Shown here piece by piece: positions 46,217 to 56,250 of a stretch of 64,000 bases of DNA. Numbering within the stretch: position 1 is the first letter of the stretch; each line of letters begins with the position of its first letter. The position numbers and the translations under genes are program-made. The notes beneath the pieces were generated by a model. That model saw only the letters and a program-made list of their open reading frames with translations, was not told the DNA's origin and did no database searches. The DNA comes from Zhengitettix transpicula (taxonomy: Eukaryota > Arthropoda > Insecta > Orthoptera > Tetrigidae), in contig CM073593.1 of NCBI GenBank assembly GCA_037074705.1, positions 19,247,001-19,311,000 on the forward strand, in the 5' to 3' direction.

Positions 46217-46787
46217 ATTAATAAATATTAAAATAAGGGTTTAATCAATTATAATATTAATAATATATGCATACAGTCTTTTATAGTTTTTTTTAATTAC
46301 TTTCCATGCCATCTTTTTGCGATTCTCTCACATTTATTTTGTATGTGAGTAGTTTATAGTATATTTGTGTTGTTCTCATTATATTTTTTTGGCCATCAAT
46401 GTATATTTATATTTATGTATATATAAGTATTTTTGACTCTACGTATTTTTTACTTGACTTAACAGCATAAGACTGATGGCTTCAATTTCAATAATTTTTA
46501 ACACGTCACAGCAACTTCGGTATTCGGCTTTTAAAATCTAAACGAGTACACCTAAATTAAGCATAGATGAAAGAACCATTAATATTTTATTTTGTTATAT
46601 TGTGAAATCGATTACCGATTATAATGATTTTTTTCAGTGCATTCGGTGACTGTTTGAAGGACGTGAAGTACGACGTGGAACTATTATCAGACGGCTTCTG
46701 TTATTAGTCACATTTTTATTTGTTTACGATAAGTAAGTGAAAGGGTTCTGCTATCTTATTTTAAGGAATGTAGATAGAAAAATTGTC
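46217..46787. other. No clear feature
   Basis: May include the upstream part of the PLE reverse transcriptase on minus (LIFINYIIKKAME just before the called remnant), but nothing beyond about 46260 can be recognised. Confidence 0.3.
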
Positions 46788-46882
46788 GACCGCACCGGAA
46801 ATCGACCCAGGACGTTCCGCTTGCGGGGCAACAGCTCTGATCACTAAGTTAATCCCTGTTGACTACCGACCCGGTGCGACAT
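46788..46882 (-). repeat. tRNA-derived segment (SINE head or tRNA pseudogene)
   Basis: Minus reads TTAGTGATCAGAGCTGTTGC, then CCCGCAAGCGGAACG and CCTGGGTCGATTTCCGGTGCGG. This follows tRNA order: an A-box-like TAGTGATCAGA, an anticodon-arm-like CCCGCAAGCGG, and a degenerate B box GGTCGATTTCC. The acceptor stem is not complementary, so it is not a working tRNA gene. It belongs to a different family from the SINE at 8590. Confidence 0.45.
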
Positions 46883-47001
46883 TCCAGTGTCCTTAACCTC
46901 ATGTCCAAAAATGTACTAATCCCAACTCCTTCATGGAATATTCAGGATCTCATTAAGGACGCGTTTTTTGCTTACATTAATTATAGGTTTTTTATATTTA
47001 T

Positions 47002-47130
47002 TAATATTCAAAGATTTCGAATAAGCCTCAAGCCATAGTTAAGATAATTTCTCCATCCACATTCCATAAATTAACTGAACTATAGCTTGAGGCTTATATT
47101 AAGCTTTCTTCGATATATTTGAATATAAAC
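47002..47130. repeat. Imperfect inverted repeat (hairpin)
   Basis: ATAAGCCTCAAGCCATAGTT at 47020-47040 pairs with AACTATAGCTTGAGGCTTAT at 47078-47098 (19 of 20). The similarity extends outward through ATATTCAAA..AT.TCGA on both arms with a 10-bp insertion in the right arm. Arms are about 45-50 bp, loop 37 bp, no coding. Possibly a small MITE. Confidence 0.55.
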
Positions 47131-47286
47131 TTTTATCTTATTTTTATTATCATATCAATCGTTATTAATTATTTTTCAAAGTGTCAATATTTACACGATA
47201 CATTTTAAATATTTGTGCAACATAAACGTCAACATATATTTTGGACAATACTTTTGCGACATTCCATTGCATTTTTATTTCATTGA

Positions 47287-47592
47287 ATACGCCATGCAAA
47301 TAATTTTTCAGGTCTATTTCAGTTGGATCTTCCGGATGTTGGGCAATCGAGCCAAAAGACGCCCGCTTTGCCGGCCAAAGGAAAACAGAGGCGTCCTCTG
47401 GAGACGCGAGGCGGCGCTGACGGATATACGGGGAACTCACCTGCTTGCTACAAGAAAGATTTATGGACTCGAAGACGGGGCGGATTTTATGCGTCTGCGG
47501 CGGACACGCGGCTTTGCTTCGGAATTTATTATATCAACTTTACAAACAAGCCGACTCCGAAAAATTATGGATCAAATAAGTTGAGAATATGA
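47287..47592 (+). CDS. Candidate terminal exon, unidentified
   Basis: An open plus frame from 47287 to a TGA at 47590-47592 contains a GC- and CpG-rich core that contrasts with its flanks. A TCTATTTCAG acceptor-like site ends at 47322, and from there the frame reads LDLPDVGQSSQKTPALPAKG, then RRPLETRGGADGYTG, KDLWTRRRGGFYASAADTR and LCFGIYYINF before the stop. Another frame is also open over the same stretch. I cannot place it in a family. It may be a real 3' exon, a decayed retrogene or a repeat. No start codon lies in the core, so an upstream exon would be needed. Confidence 0.3.
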   Translation: MRHANNFSGLFQLDLPDVGQSSQKTPALPAKGKQRRPLETRGGADGYTGNSPACYKKDLWTRRRGGFYASAADTRLCFGIYYINFTNKPTPKNYGSNKLRI

Positions 47593-47792
47593 TTCATGAT
47601 GGAGGCACGGGAGGTGCTGCAATAGAGAGAATATCTTCAGCGATGATTTAACCAGTATGTGCGTCGAAACGTTCAATTTTATCTGTACTACGAAGAAAAA
47701 ATAGTGAAATGTGAAAGACTTCCAAATTTATTTATGATTCACAAACTTGTAAAATATTACAGTGTTTTGTTACCCTTATTTATATTATAAAA

Positions 47793-49075
47793 CTAGCTGA
47801 GTGCCCGGTGTTGCACAGTTATTTATTTCAATTAACCCGGAGTAGGAATGTATTCGACACTAAGCTCTTGGTAAACATTTTATTTAACTCGCATCAATTG
47901 TGCCAGTCTTTTTGTAATTTATTTATGGGTCGCCTATGACCTAGTTGTTAACGGGACCATTATAAACCTTTAATTAAAAAAAAATTAAACAGTGTTAGGA
48001 GCATTTACCTATTTACATTTTCCTCCCCAACCTAACCCCTCAGCATCTAACTCCAAATAAACCATGACGATGACTGCCGTTATTCGGAAACTTTCCTAAT
48101 ACATAAAATAAGAGTGTCTAAAAATCTCGACGAATTAAAACAGTAAAAAATCCTCTCTAACGTAATAAAGTCTAAAACTACACTCGGTACCTTAAAGAAG
48201 TATAGAAATACAACCATTAACTAATTAGAGACCAAAATATAGCTCGCACCCTAGGAAAATCAAAAATTTCCCCAGTAACTTAAGAGGGTCAAAACTACTG
48301 CGTGCAACCTTTTCCGTGTCCACCTACACGAAAAGAGAAACATAAAATTTCATCAATCACCGTGATTAATGCGAGATTTAAACTCAGCGACACCTATAAC
48401 TCCGGAATCTACAGTAATATCGCTCTTTTTGGCATTATTGTTTTATGTTAACCCCTTCTACCACCACCGTAGTAATGCTTCCCTCTCTTGACTTTTGGAG
48501 TTGAAATTATACTCTTAAAAATTATATAATGACACTATCAAATTAAGCGACGCTTATAATGGCCGTTTAGAATTTTTTTAAAATTCCACCCGATCCACCT
48601 GGAGGCGGTAGGTGTTTCTTAACCCCTCAAAGTTTGTTCCCTGGATCGTAAGGAACCTGTGTAAAAAGTTTGGTGGAAATTTCTCTACGTCTTTAAGATT
48701 GTAAACGGAAATTTGTTTCACCTCCTTCCACCCCAACTCTTAGGTCCTGAACTGCATCTTAACCATACTGGTAAATGTCAGAATTGAACTTAATGACTTC
48801 CATAACCTCAGTCTCCGTTGTTTACTCATTACTTTATGTAACGGCCTTTCACCCACAACCTCCCCACCCCCACATCTAGGGACTGAACTATAACGTAACT
48901 GACATGCTGAATGTCAGGATTAAACTGCTTTACACTTATAACCCTGGATTTGACACAAATATTGGATGATTCGCGTTATTTTTATGTAACGCGTGTGTGC
49001 GCACAACTCACCAAAGTTTCATCGCAATTGGATGAATGGTTTAGGAGCGCATAGACACACACAGGCACATTAATT

Positions 49076-49107
<32 letters not shown>
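47793..49107 (-). mobile_element. Long Helitron-type element (copy 6)
   Basis: On minus: A/TCTCTCTCTC...TATATATATA at 49107, then GTGTGTCTATGCGCTCC, and at the other end GGGCACTCAGCTAG/T at 47793. The TC and CTAG termini and A/T insertion context fit Helitrons. At 1,315 bp it is the longest copy here. The interior includes multiple phrases of the type 'GCGACACCTATAACTCCGGA' and 'CACTTATAACCCTGGATTTGAC', indicating internal repetition of the same module at least four times (near 48385, 48545, 48790 and 48930). No coding. Confidence 0.6.
49076..49107. repeat. (TA)n(GA)n microsatellite
   Basis: TATATATATATA followed by AGAGAGAGAGAGAGAGA, forming the 5' tip of the Helitron-type copy. Confidence 0.8.
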
Positions 49108-49424
49108 TCAGGATATAGAGAGATAAGTTGTCTTTTTAGGAGTCGGTTCTTCTAGCTTAGTGGTGAGTGACTAACAATCCAAACTGACAGTTACTTTTCC
49201 GCGACAGAAAAGTGGTGCGTTTAGCATCGGATAGGTTGTTAAGGTGAAGATACAGCGTACTAAAAGGTGATATTGCGCGTTAAATTTCCTTTTATATGCT
49301 CGAGGCCCACAACCTTCCTAATTCTCCTTCCAACCCATCGACTAGTTTGTTGATTCTGGATCGGCGGATTTAACCGTATAACTTCCTCTTATACACATTA
49401 TTATTTTATTTGTATGCTATTGGA

Positions 49425-49920
49425 CACAAACAGACAACTAAAAAGAACGTTTCTCCTACCAATTGGCAAACCATCTCAAGCACTAAAGGCAAACGAATTA
49501 AATGAGAGATAATCTGTAAAATGGACCAAAGAAGAGAAGGCAAAGATATTATGTTCCCTATAGGACGTCATAGATTTTACTTAGATGGGTTCCACGTCAA
49601 TAATCTGACATAAGTACATATAAAGTTGTGATTATATACATCACGATTCTCAACTACTGTGCCAAAAGAATGTAAAAAATTATCAACATTAGATTGAATA
49701 TTAATTTTACTCTTAATATCCAAAGTGACACATAATCCCTAAGTGAAATCTGAGACCTCCTGTGGGGCACCTGATATCTCCTTCGCCTTATTTGCTTTGG
49801 TCTGTTTGACAAGTTCCCTCTCATTTCGTTTGTTTACGTTAAGTGCTTGAGAAATTCTGCCGATTGGTAGAAGAAAATTTGCACCAATTTTCTGTTCAGT
49901 TGTCTGTTTATGGTCAATTA
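49425..49920. repeat. Inverted duplication with coding-like arms
   Basis: The left arm 49425-49570 on plus and the right arm 49765-49920 on minus are copies: both contain ACAGACAACT, TTTCTxCTACCAATxGGCA, TCTCAAGCACT, AAATGAGAG and GACCAAAG. Translated, the left arm gives RTFLLPIGKPSQALKANELN and the right arm gives NFLLPIGRISQALNVNKRNE, so the resemblance holds at protein level too. The left arm has an in-frame stop, the right is open for 62 codons. The spacer is about 190 bp. The protein family is unknown; a transposase N-terminus is possible. Confidence 0.5.
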
Positions 49921-50544
49921 CATGCACATAATTTATTGTTACAGACGTTAATTAATATTACATTTTTATTATATTTTTCCCTAGGACAATCACCTTATTA
50001 TAGCCTGTTATTCAGTCGATTGCTTTTACTAATCACAAAGAAACAGCATTACTTTTTCATATCGTGTGATTGTCCTAGCACTTTAGTACGTTCTTCGATT
50101 ATGCAGCTCATTTTTATCTCTCCAGATTGGTTCAAATCTGATTATAAATAAAAATCCCTTATAAATGCTAAGAGAGTAAAAAATTTGTATTATTCTAATG
50201 GTCTTGAATCCGGTAGAATGTCTTCAGGAATTTTGACAATTTCTAGAATTAATTCATTTAATAATAATAAATTATCTTTTGTCCATGATTTGTAATTGCC
50301 TAAAATGCAGGAATTCGACACGGAAAATCAGGAAATTTTTTTTAAATAAACTAAGATAATTCAACTGTACTCGTATAAGTAATTATATAATATGATTGCA
50401 TCCTCAAAATACAGTTTAAATATAGACCTCCAGGCAAAACCCACTTCGACATGCAATTAGGACTCTCAATGTTGCAGAACCTCGAACAGGATTATGATTG
50501 GCTCGCACTAATGTGAAGTTGAAGAAAGCTACCAAGTTCTCGCA
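49921..50544. other. No recognised gene
   Basis: A 102-codon plus frame (49843-50151) overlaps the inverted duplication and looks AT-driven. No motif. Confidence 0.35.
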
Positions 50545-50680
50545 ACAAAGACTTATAACTTTTATTCTCACCGAACGGTTCTGTAATGTAAATGTTCTTG
50601 AGACTTGACCGGAACGAACCCAGTTTGCTATTCCGTAAGACACAACCGAATGAAAATAAACGTTATATATCATTTTCATG
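50545..50680 (-). pseudogene. LINE reverse-transcriptase fragment
   Basis: The minus frame reads MIYNVYFHSVVSYGIANW, then FTLQNRSVRI. The pattern Y-x-x-Y-F-H-S-x-x-S-Y-G-I-x-x-W...(L)Q-x-R-(A/S)-(I/V)-R-I is the conserved block just after the RT domain of many insect LINEs, where YYAYFHSIMSYGI...LQKRAIRI is typical. Downstream residues no longer match. Only about 45 codons survive. Confidence 0.7.
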
Positions 50681-51129
50681 GTGCAAAAATATTCTTAGCG
50701 TGTTGATATTGTAGTCGTGATGCCTGGAGGAAACTATGCAGGAATATAAATAATAATATTGTTGCAGGACTTATTGTCCAATAGGGACAACTTCTGTTCA
50801 CTGTTTAGGTATAGTTGTTTAACAAATCAAAATACCTCTCGTTTTGTAACAGTGTTGAAGGTTTCGATCCTTAGCAACTGTGTACGTGCCTGCCTCAATA
50901 CCTAAGACTCAGTTACAATTACATAAGCTATTTTGCGTTCATACAAAAATTTATTATAATAAGCATTGCAATGAAGATGTATGATAGACTACCTTCTTTA
51001 TAATCTCAGTACAAAGTAGACTTAAATGCAGATACAATGTTTAAAAATAATGTTTTGCTTTAATAGTCAATTTTAATGTCTAAGCTACCTGCTAAAGGGG
51101 ATGACGATTCTCCCATGTGGGAGAGCGAT
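50681..51129. other. No gene seen
   Basis: No coding or repeat support. Confidence 0.4.
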
Positions 51130-51330
51130 GTATAAAAAGCGAAAGAAAAATACTGAGGACGTTTTTTCATCTTCTTGGACATGTTAGCATTGTTTTGCTT
51201 ACAAGTACAGCAACACACAGTAGAGAAAGCTAGACAAAAGTTTGTCCCATAGTTGTTTTTGAGAAAGAGAGATGAACAACAAGGAAAACGGACTACGGAG
51301 CCGGACGAACAACGAAGAAGACAAAACCGC
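51130..51330 (+). promoter_or_regulatory. TATA-like promoter candidate with short downstream ORF
   Basis: GATGTATAAAAAGCG at 51128-51142 is a good TATA-box match preceded by the palindrome CTCCCATGTGGGAG (51111-51124). About 130 bp downstream AGAGAGATGAACAACAAGG starts an 18-codon frame (MNNKENGLRSRTNNEED) in a GC-richer patch. It could be the start of a host transcript whose next exon lies elsewhere, but no donor site decides it. Confidence 0.25.
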
Positions 51331-51639
51331 TTGCTACCCTCTTTAAAGCTCCAATCACCAGAAAATATTCCAAAAGAATGCTGAGGTTATGTAATCAAAA
51401 CTCGAAATTTATTTCTACATTACATTGAATTAAAATTAATTAAATTCTTCTGAAAAACAGTGTTTTTAAGCCCTCAGAAGTGTAAATATTTTATTAATTA
51501 ATTTGTAAATAAATTAATGTTTTTATGCAAAACAACACGCATTTTATAGCACCACCACAAGGAATTACTTATGGAATTATAATATAATGTGGAATCCGGT
51601 ATGTATGATTTTATTTTAATTAAATATACCATCCGTAAA

Positions 51640-51765
51640 ATCTCCTGGTCACGAAAACTGGGGTTAAGAGTAATGGAGTAGCGACACACTGGCCGTGTAT
51701 TCCAGAATGTGTCATGTAAGATGATAGTTGTCCCGGTTGGTCGAGGCCCTCAATGGGAAGAATAA
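51640..51765 (+). mobile_element. SINE fragment (body of the 8590 family)
   Basis: Matches the non-tRNA part of the SINE at 8590: CTCCTGGTCACGAAAACTGG, GGTTAAG, TCCAGAATGTGTCATGTAAG, ATGATAGT and GGTCGAGGCC. The tRNA-like head is missing. Confidence 0.65.
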
Positions 51766-52737
51766 AATCAAGTTTTTATATATAAGAAGGTATTAAATTT
51801 TGTAATTGTAATTTTTTTCTTTCCTATTTTGACATTTGGCTGACTATAATTTGAGACAAGAATATTTATCATCAGACGTTAACAACATGAAAGCAATGAG
51901 ATGGTTGTCCATGGTACGGGTGGGTATTATGAATAGTGGTAAAATCGTACATCCATCTCGGCGTCATAGTCATTATGAAAATAATGAACCGTTACTCCGC
52001 AGTCGTGGAAGAATCGAGTAGAACGGCCATACCAAGGTAAAAAAACACCGACTATTGCGATTTTGGCTGCATTTACCTTTATTAAATCAGTCATAAATAA
52101 ACAAAGACGAAAATTCATAGATTAATCAGGATAAAAGACAAAAACAATCAGTGCTAGTGCCTCTCACGTGTCTACATCACTAACCCTCTGTCACTGAGGT
52201 ATACCGGAGAACGGAGCACAATTCCAATCAAGTCTGGTGCCTTATAAATATTTACAAACTGAGCCCTTGCCTGCAAGGCAAAACAGGGAACCTTACACAA
52301 GCAGGGCTGATACCTTACAAACTATCCACAAATCTATGCCATTTTTTGCTGTCGATTTTGTCTCTGATGTCTATCTACCGATTTGCTTTGTTCTTTCTTG
52401 TCTTTTTTTCTTTTCTCAGACAGTGAAACACTCCAAACCATCCTTATAACAATATACAATTAATTCCTGTGGCTGATGTAAAACTTTCAGTTGTAACTTA
52501 TTAGTGTCTATGCATTGTCAGATTCTTGCTTTCGATAGCAAAAAATAGTTTACTTTACGCGGCACCTTAAGTGGCTAATCGCGGAAAATGTGAGCAGAGA
52601 AACCGAAAATTATTTTTAATAAATGATGCGACAAGGTAGCGGTGATGCTTTGATAATTATGGCCGCCAGATTCTCAAATTATCGCCGCGGAATAGTAGTG
52701 CTAGAGAAATCTCAGCTTTTTTAAAGGTGTAGACAGG
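51766..52737. other. No recognised gene
   Basis: Opposite 61- and 63-codon frames near 51836-52118 and a 70-codon frame at 52237-52449 show no motifs. Confidence 0.35.
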
Positions 52738-52847
52738 CTATGTATAGGGTAATCCACATAGTGGCAACTCCCCTCTTATAGCATAGGAAAAGGAGTGAAA
52801 GTGGGAATGCGGAAAGGGTTAACTATGGCCTCCGGGCTATGGTTTAA

Positions 52848-53412
52848 CACGTTGACTGCCACAATTTTCAGAATCTCTTCGCGGAAGCCAAGTACGAGGA
52901 CACGCTTCGACATGTCGCTTCGCTAAAACTGAATCATGAATACGCGTCCATATTTGTCAGTACAAAGGCTGGTGGTTATTCGGATGAGTTTCTTGCATTA
53001 CTGTTGGAACAAACTAATATATATGCTGCGCAATTGAAATTGAAAAACGCAAAGCAATAAAAACATCTAATAGGTTATCAAAGTGGAAAGCATGTAAAGC
53101 GAAGCCAGCCCTCTGTGTGGAAGATTGTTTAAGAAGTTCGACAAACAATAAAATATTATTTTATTTCTTGAATTTGAATTAATTTTTATAATTTTATTTT
53201 TTTCGTTTTTTACTAAATTTTCTGTTCATGCAAGACAGCATTGATTTATTGTTCTTTTCCCAGAAGCCATCTATCAATATTAACACTAATATATTCTGAG
53301 TTTAATCGTATCTGCACAAAAATGACAAGTAAACAAGGACGAGATAACTCGTAGTTGGCGTCCTAGAAAAGAACGCAGTCTACGAGTTACCTCGTAGTCG
53401 GCAGTCAACCAG
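52848..53412. mobile_element. piggyBac-derived non-autonomous element in TTAA
   Basis: Flanked by TTAA at 52844-52847 and 53413-53416, the signature piggyBac target duplication. The ends CACGTTGACTGCC and the reverse complement of GGCAGTCAACCAG are inverted repeats (11 of 13). Inside, near the right end, ACGAGATAACTCGTAG and CTACGAGTTACCTCGTAG form subterminal inverted repeats. At 565 bp the element is an internally deleted relative of an autonomous copy. Confidence 0.85.
52965..53140 (+). pseudogene. piggyBac transposase remnants (two pieces)
   Basis: First piece: YSDEFLALLLEQTNIYAAQ, matching the DDE_Tnp_1_7 block where the family has an E-L-(L/I)-x-x-I-V-E-E-T-N-x-Y-A-x-Q motif. Second piece: CKAKPALCVEDC, matching the C-terminal Cys-rich finger in which C-x-x-C-x-x-x-x-L-C-x-x-x-C-F is conserved. 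The catalytic domain that should lie between them is deleted, as expected in an internal-deletion derivative. Confidence 0.65.
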
Positions 53413-53750
53413 TTAAGGATCCTACCCGGCAATTCGCCTAAAAGTGATACAGGAAAAAACTTAGAAAAACCTGCACCAGTTAGGTCGTACATTTGGTACT
53501 TGTCCCACGCCATTCCGATAGCGGGGGAGGGGTTTGCTGTGGAGTCGCAGCTTTGGCCAGTTTAGGAGGGCGTTGGCCGACTAATCCAACAGGAATAGGC
53601 GACAACTCTTACTGTATGCCCTAAGTCTGCGACCCCGGAACATATACCTCTTAAAACAGGCCGAGGTACCTCGGCAGGTGGGAATATTAGTTAAAAAAAA
53701 CCAGAGAGATGTGAAGGCATTTCCGAAGGTAGCCTCTTTCACACATTACT

Positions 53751-54532
53751 GTTTAAACTCAGCGTTAAATGCTTTGACTGTGTGTTACGGGACTCAATGT
53801 AAGAAATTGTCTGTTTAAAAATTGATTCTGGGATCTCTTTCAGCCCTTAAATAAACCCCAACTTCTCCTCCGCAGAGTAATGCATCTTCGTGGGCTTTCG
53901 CTCATTGATTTTGGACGGGGTAGAGGAAAAAGTACACTCTCCCCTGCAAAAAGTTCACTTGACTGCTCCTTTAACTACACGTGTCAATTATCTACGCCAT
54001 TATTCCAAACTGTGACAAATTCTTATAGTCGTAATTACAATTTCAGCTTTCAATTGATTAATATATTTTTATTTGGCAGTTTCAGGGAAATAACGTTTTC
54101 ATGAACTCATCTTTCATTCAACATTCTCGCCGAAAATAGAATTATTCTAATGAGTCCTTAGACTGGGACGGGTTTTGATAGCGTCTCCTGACTTCACCCT
54201 TCAACTGCTGCGACAATCTACATTGAAAACAAATCTTCACTAACCGCGTGCGTAGGCTGCCATAGCTGTGAGTTTCCAGGAAAATGTTTGACTACATCAA
54301 AATATTTCAAGCAATACTTACGGATTTATTCCATGGAAATTATTGATCAAACCTTGTTAATTGAACTGCTATGTGGGGAGATAAACGGTAGTAAAACATT
54401 AAATAATACACAAGAACTGGAGAGCAGCAATGTAGGTAACTAGTGTTCCATACGTCTGAGAATAATACCAAAATTTTTTAAAGTTCTTAAGACGTATCAT
54501 GAAACTAATTATCAATGAGAAAATAGTATTAT

Positions 54533-54538
<6 letters not shown>
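53751..54538. other. No recognised gene
   Basis: A 74-codon plus frame at 53880-54104 shows no motif. Otherwise ordinary sequence leading into a TA tract. Confidence 0.4.

Positions 54539-54570
<32 letters not shown>
54539..54570. repeat. (TA)n microsatellite
   Basis: About 15 perfect TA units at 54539-54569, next to the mariner insertion site. Confidence 0.85.
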
Positions 54571-54575
<5 letters not shown>

Positions 54576-54598
54576 ATAATATTATATATTACAATATA

Positions 54599-55894
54599 CG
54601 AGGGTGAATCAAATATAAACGAGACTTTTGGACCTGCGCGCGCAATAGTGATGGAAGAACGTTCCGCTGTTATTGGCTGTTAGGTTGGTTTGTCAGGAGT
54701 GGAGGAAGCACGTGACTCATCATCATAGACTCGCTCAGTGTCCATCGTTACGATGTCCGAGCAGGAGGTACCTCCCTCTATTGCGCAACGTATTGTTATC
54801 AAGTTTTTAGCTGCAGAAGGTGTAAAACCGGCCGAAATCTTGAGAAGATTGACTGCAAAGTTCGGGGAAGAGACGCTGTCGCGAGCTAGAGTGTTTGCTT
54901 GGCATAAACAGTTCGTGGAGGGCCGTGAACGTATTGAAAATGAGAGCCATGACCGCAGACCCCGCACCAGCATTACAGCGGGCAACATCGACAGCGTTCG
55001 TCAACTTGTTGAAGGTGATAGGCGTCTAACAACTTCGGATATTGCAATTGAGGTTGGAATAAGTTATGGGAGCACTTACTCTATACTCTCAGAGGAGCTA
55101 CGGTATCGCAAGGTGTGTGCCAGGTGGATTCCTCGCCTTCTCACAGTTGACCAGAAACTGAATAGTTTTCAAGTGTGTGAGCGTCTTCTTGCACGATTTC
55201 GGGAAGAAGGAGACCCATTTCTTTCTCACATTGTCACCTGTGATGAAACGTGGGTGCATCACTACACCCCTGAGTCGAAACAAGCGAGTATGGAGTGGAG
55301 GAAGAAAGGAGAAACCGGACCAGTGAAAGCCAAGTCACGATTATCGGCTGGCAAGGTTTTGGCTACCGTTTTTTTTTACCAGCGTGACCTGCTGCACCTT
55401 GATTTTTTGCATGAGCGCAGAACAATTAATGCGGCATACTACTGCCAAATTTTGACTGAGGTCAAACTTGCATATCGCCGCAAAAGACGAGACCTTCCGA
55501 TGAGAAAAGTGATTCTCCTCCATGACTGCTCGCCCCTATACAGCAGCCCTGACCGTACAAAAATTGGAGCAACTGGGTTGGGAGACACTGGAACACCCTC
55601 CATAAAGTCCAGACCTGTCTCCCTGCGACTTCCATGTCTTTGGTCCTAGCAAGGAAGCTTTGGGAGGGCAAAAATTCCACAGCGATAATGAGGTTGAAGC
55701 ATATGTGCGCAATTGGCTACAAACACGACCTGACTCTTTTTACGTGGAAGGAATTAAAAAATTACCTATACGCTGGAAAAAATGTGTTTATAAATCAGGA
55801 GATTATGTAGAAAAATAAACTATGATTGATGTGCGTTTAAAATCAAAATAAATATTTAAAAAAATAAGTCTTGTTTATGTTTGATTCACCCTCG
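54599..55894 (+). mobile_element. Complete mariner-family element, TA-flanked
   Basis: Ends CGAGGGTGAATCAAA at 54599 and TTTGATTCACCCTCG at 55894 are inverted over about 29 bp with three mismatches. TA occurs directly outside both ends (54597-54598 and 55895-55896). Length 1,296 bp. The CGAGGGTGAATCAAATATAAAC tip is shared by a widespread insect mariner group. High TIR identity and a long open transposase frame suggest a fairly recent insertion, into a TA-rich site. Confidence 0.9.
54753..55818 (+). pseudogene. mariner transposase with long open frame, broken at the catalytic core
   Basis: From ATG at 54753 the frame is open for about 298 codons. Early helices (SIAQRIVIKFLAAEGVKPAE) and TTSDIAIEVGISYGSTYSIL are the two HTH motifs. 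The HIVTCDETWVHHYTPESKQ block holds the first catalytic Asp. LDFLHERRTINAAYY and then VILLHDC follow: the second Asp is present, but the usual HDN is HDC. A 2-base loss right there shifts the frame. In the shifted frame the text continues EHPP, a TAA in place of the Tyr, SPDLSPCDFHVFG (third Asp), then KFHSDNEVEAYVRNW and YKSGDYVEK to the stop at 55818. One frameshift and one nonsense change inactivate it; otherwise it is full length. Confidence 0.9.
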
Positions 55895-56202
55895 TATTTC
55901 TATATTATAATATAAATTATAATTATTAATAAGAAAATACATCATAGACAAGTCACTTTTGTGATTAAATTCAGGTTCCGTGAAGTAAAACGTATATTAA
56001 ATTAACTGTGGGTCGTGGAACAATGATAATTTATAACTCATAACTATCATCAGGAATATTTAATGGACCACACGGATTACTTATTATCTCAATTTAATAG
56101 TCGAATAACGCATAAAACGTAATTCTATTTAATTCAAAGTTGAATAAAAAAATAACCACATTTCAGAAATTTATGGTAAAATTAAAACTATATAATAAAA
56201 CA
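55895..56202. other. No gene seen
   Basis: AT-rich; no support for any feature. Confidence 0.4.
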
Positions 56203-56250
56203 GCCACGACGTTTAATCACTAACTTTTTAGGTGCACCTTCAGGTGTAAA
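56203..56250 (-). ncRNA. Hammerhead-like motif 9, degraded
   Basis: On minus: TTACACC, CTGAAGG (last core A changed to G), a region with the palindrome GGTGCACC, then TAAACGTC and GTGG. Stem I (CAC with GUG) and the ACGUC cleavage word are kept, but two core bases differ from the hammerhead consensus. Confidence 0.3.

Larger units (their letters stand above)
52738..53750 (-). repeat. Family P copy (subfamily B) split by a piggyBac-derived insertion
   Basis: 52738-52847 and 53413-53750 are the two halves of one antisense family P copy: GGGTAATCCACATAGTGG on the left, AAGGATCCTACCCGGC and onward to CCAGAGAGATGTGAAGGCAT on the right. Uninterrupted copies read GGCTATATTTTAAGGATCC or similar at the junction, which here is TTTAA...TTAAGGATCC with 565 bp between. 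Confidence 0.8.

Noticed and set aside
46788..46882. Functional tRNA gene on minus
   Set aside because: Box-like words are present but the acceptor stem does not pair and the B box is degenerate; called as tRNA-derived only.
47640..47690. CGATGATTTAACC...GTCGAAACGTT as another hammerhead
   Set aside because: The first core box reads GCGATGA instead of CTGANGA and stem II does not form. Too weak to list.
54680..55680. Several minus-strand frames over the mariner at 54599
   Set aside because: They are antisense shadows of the transposase.
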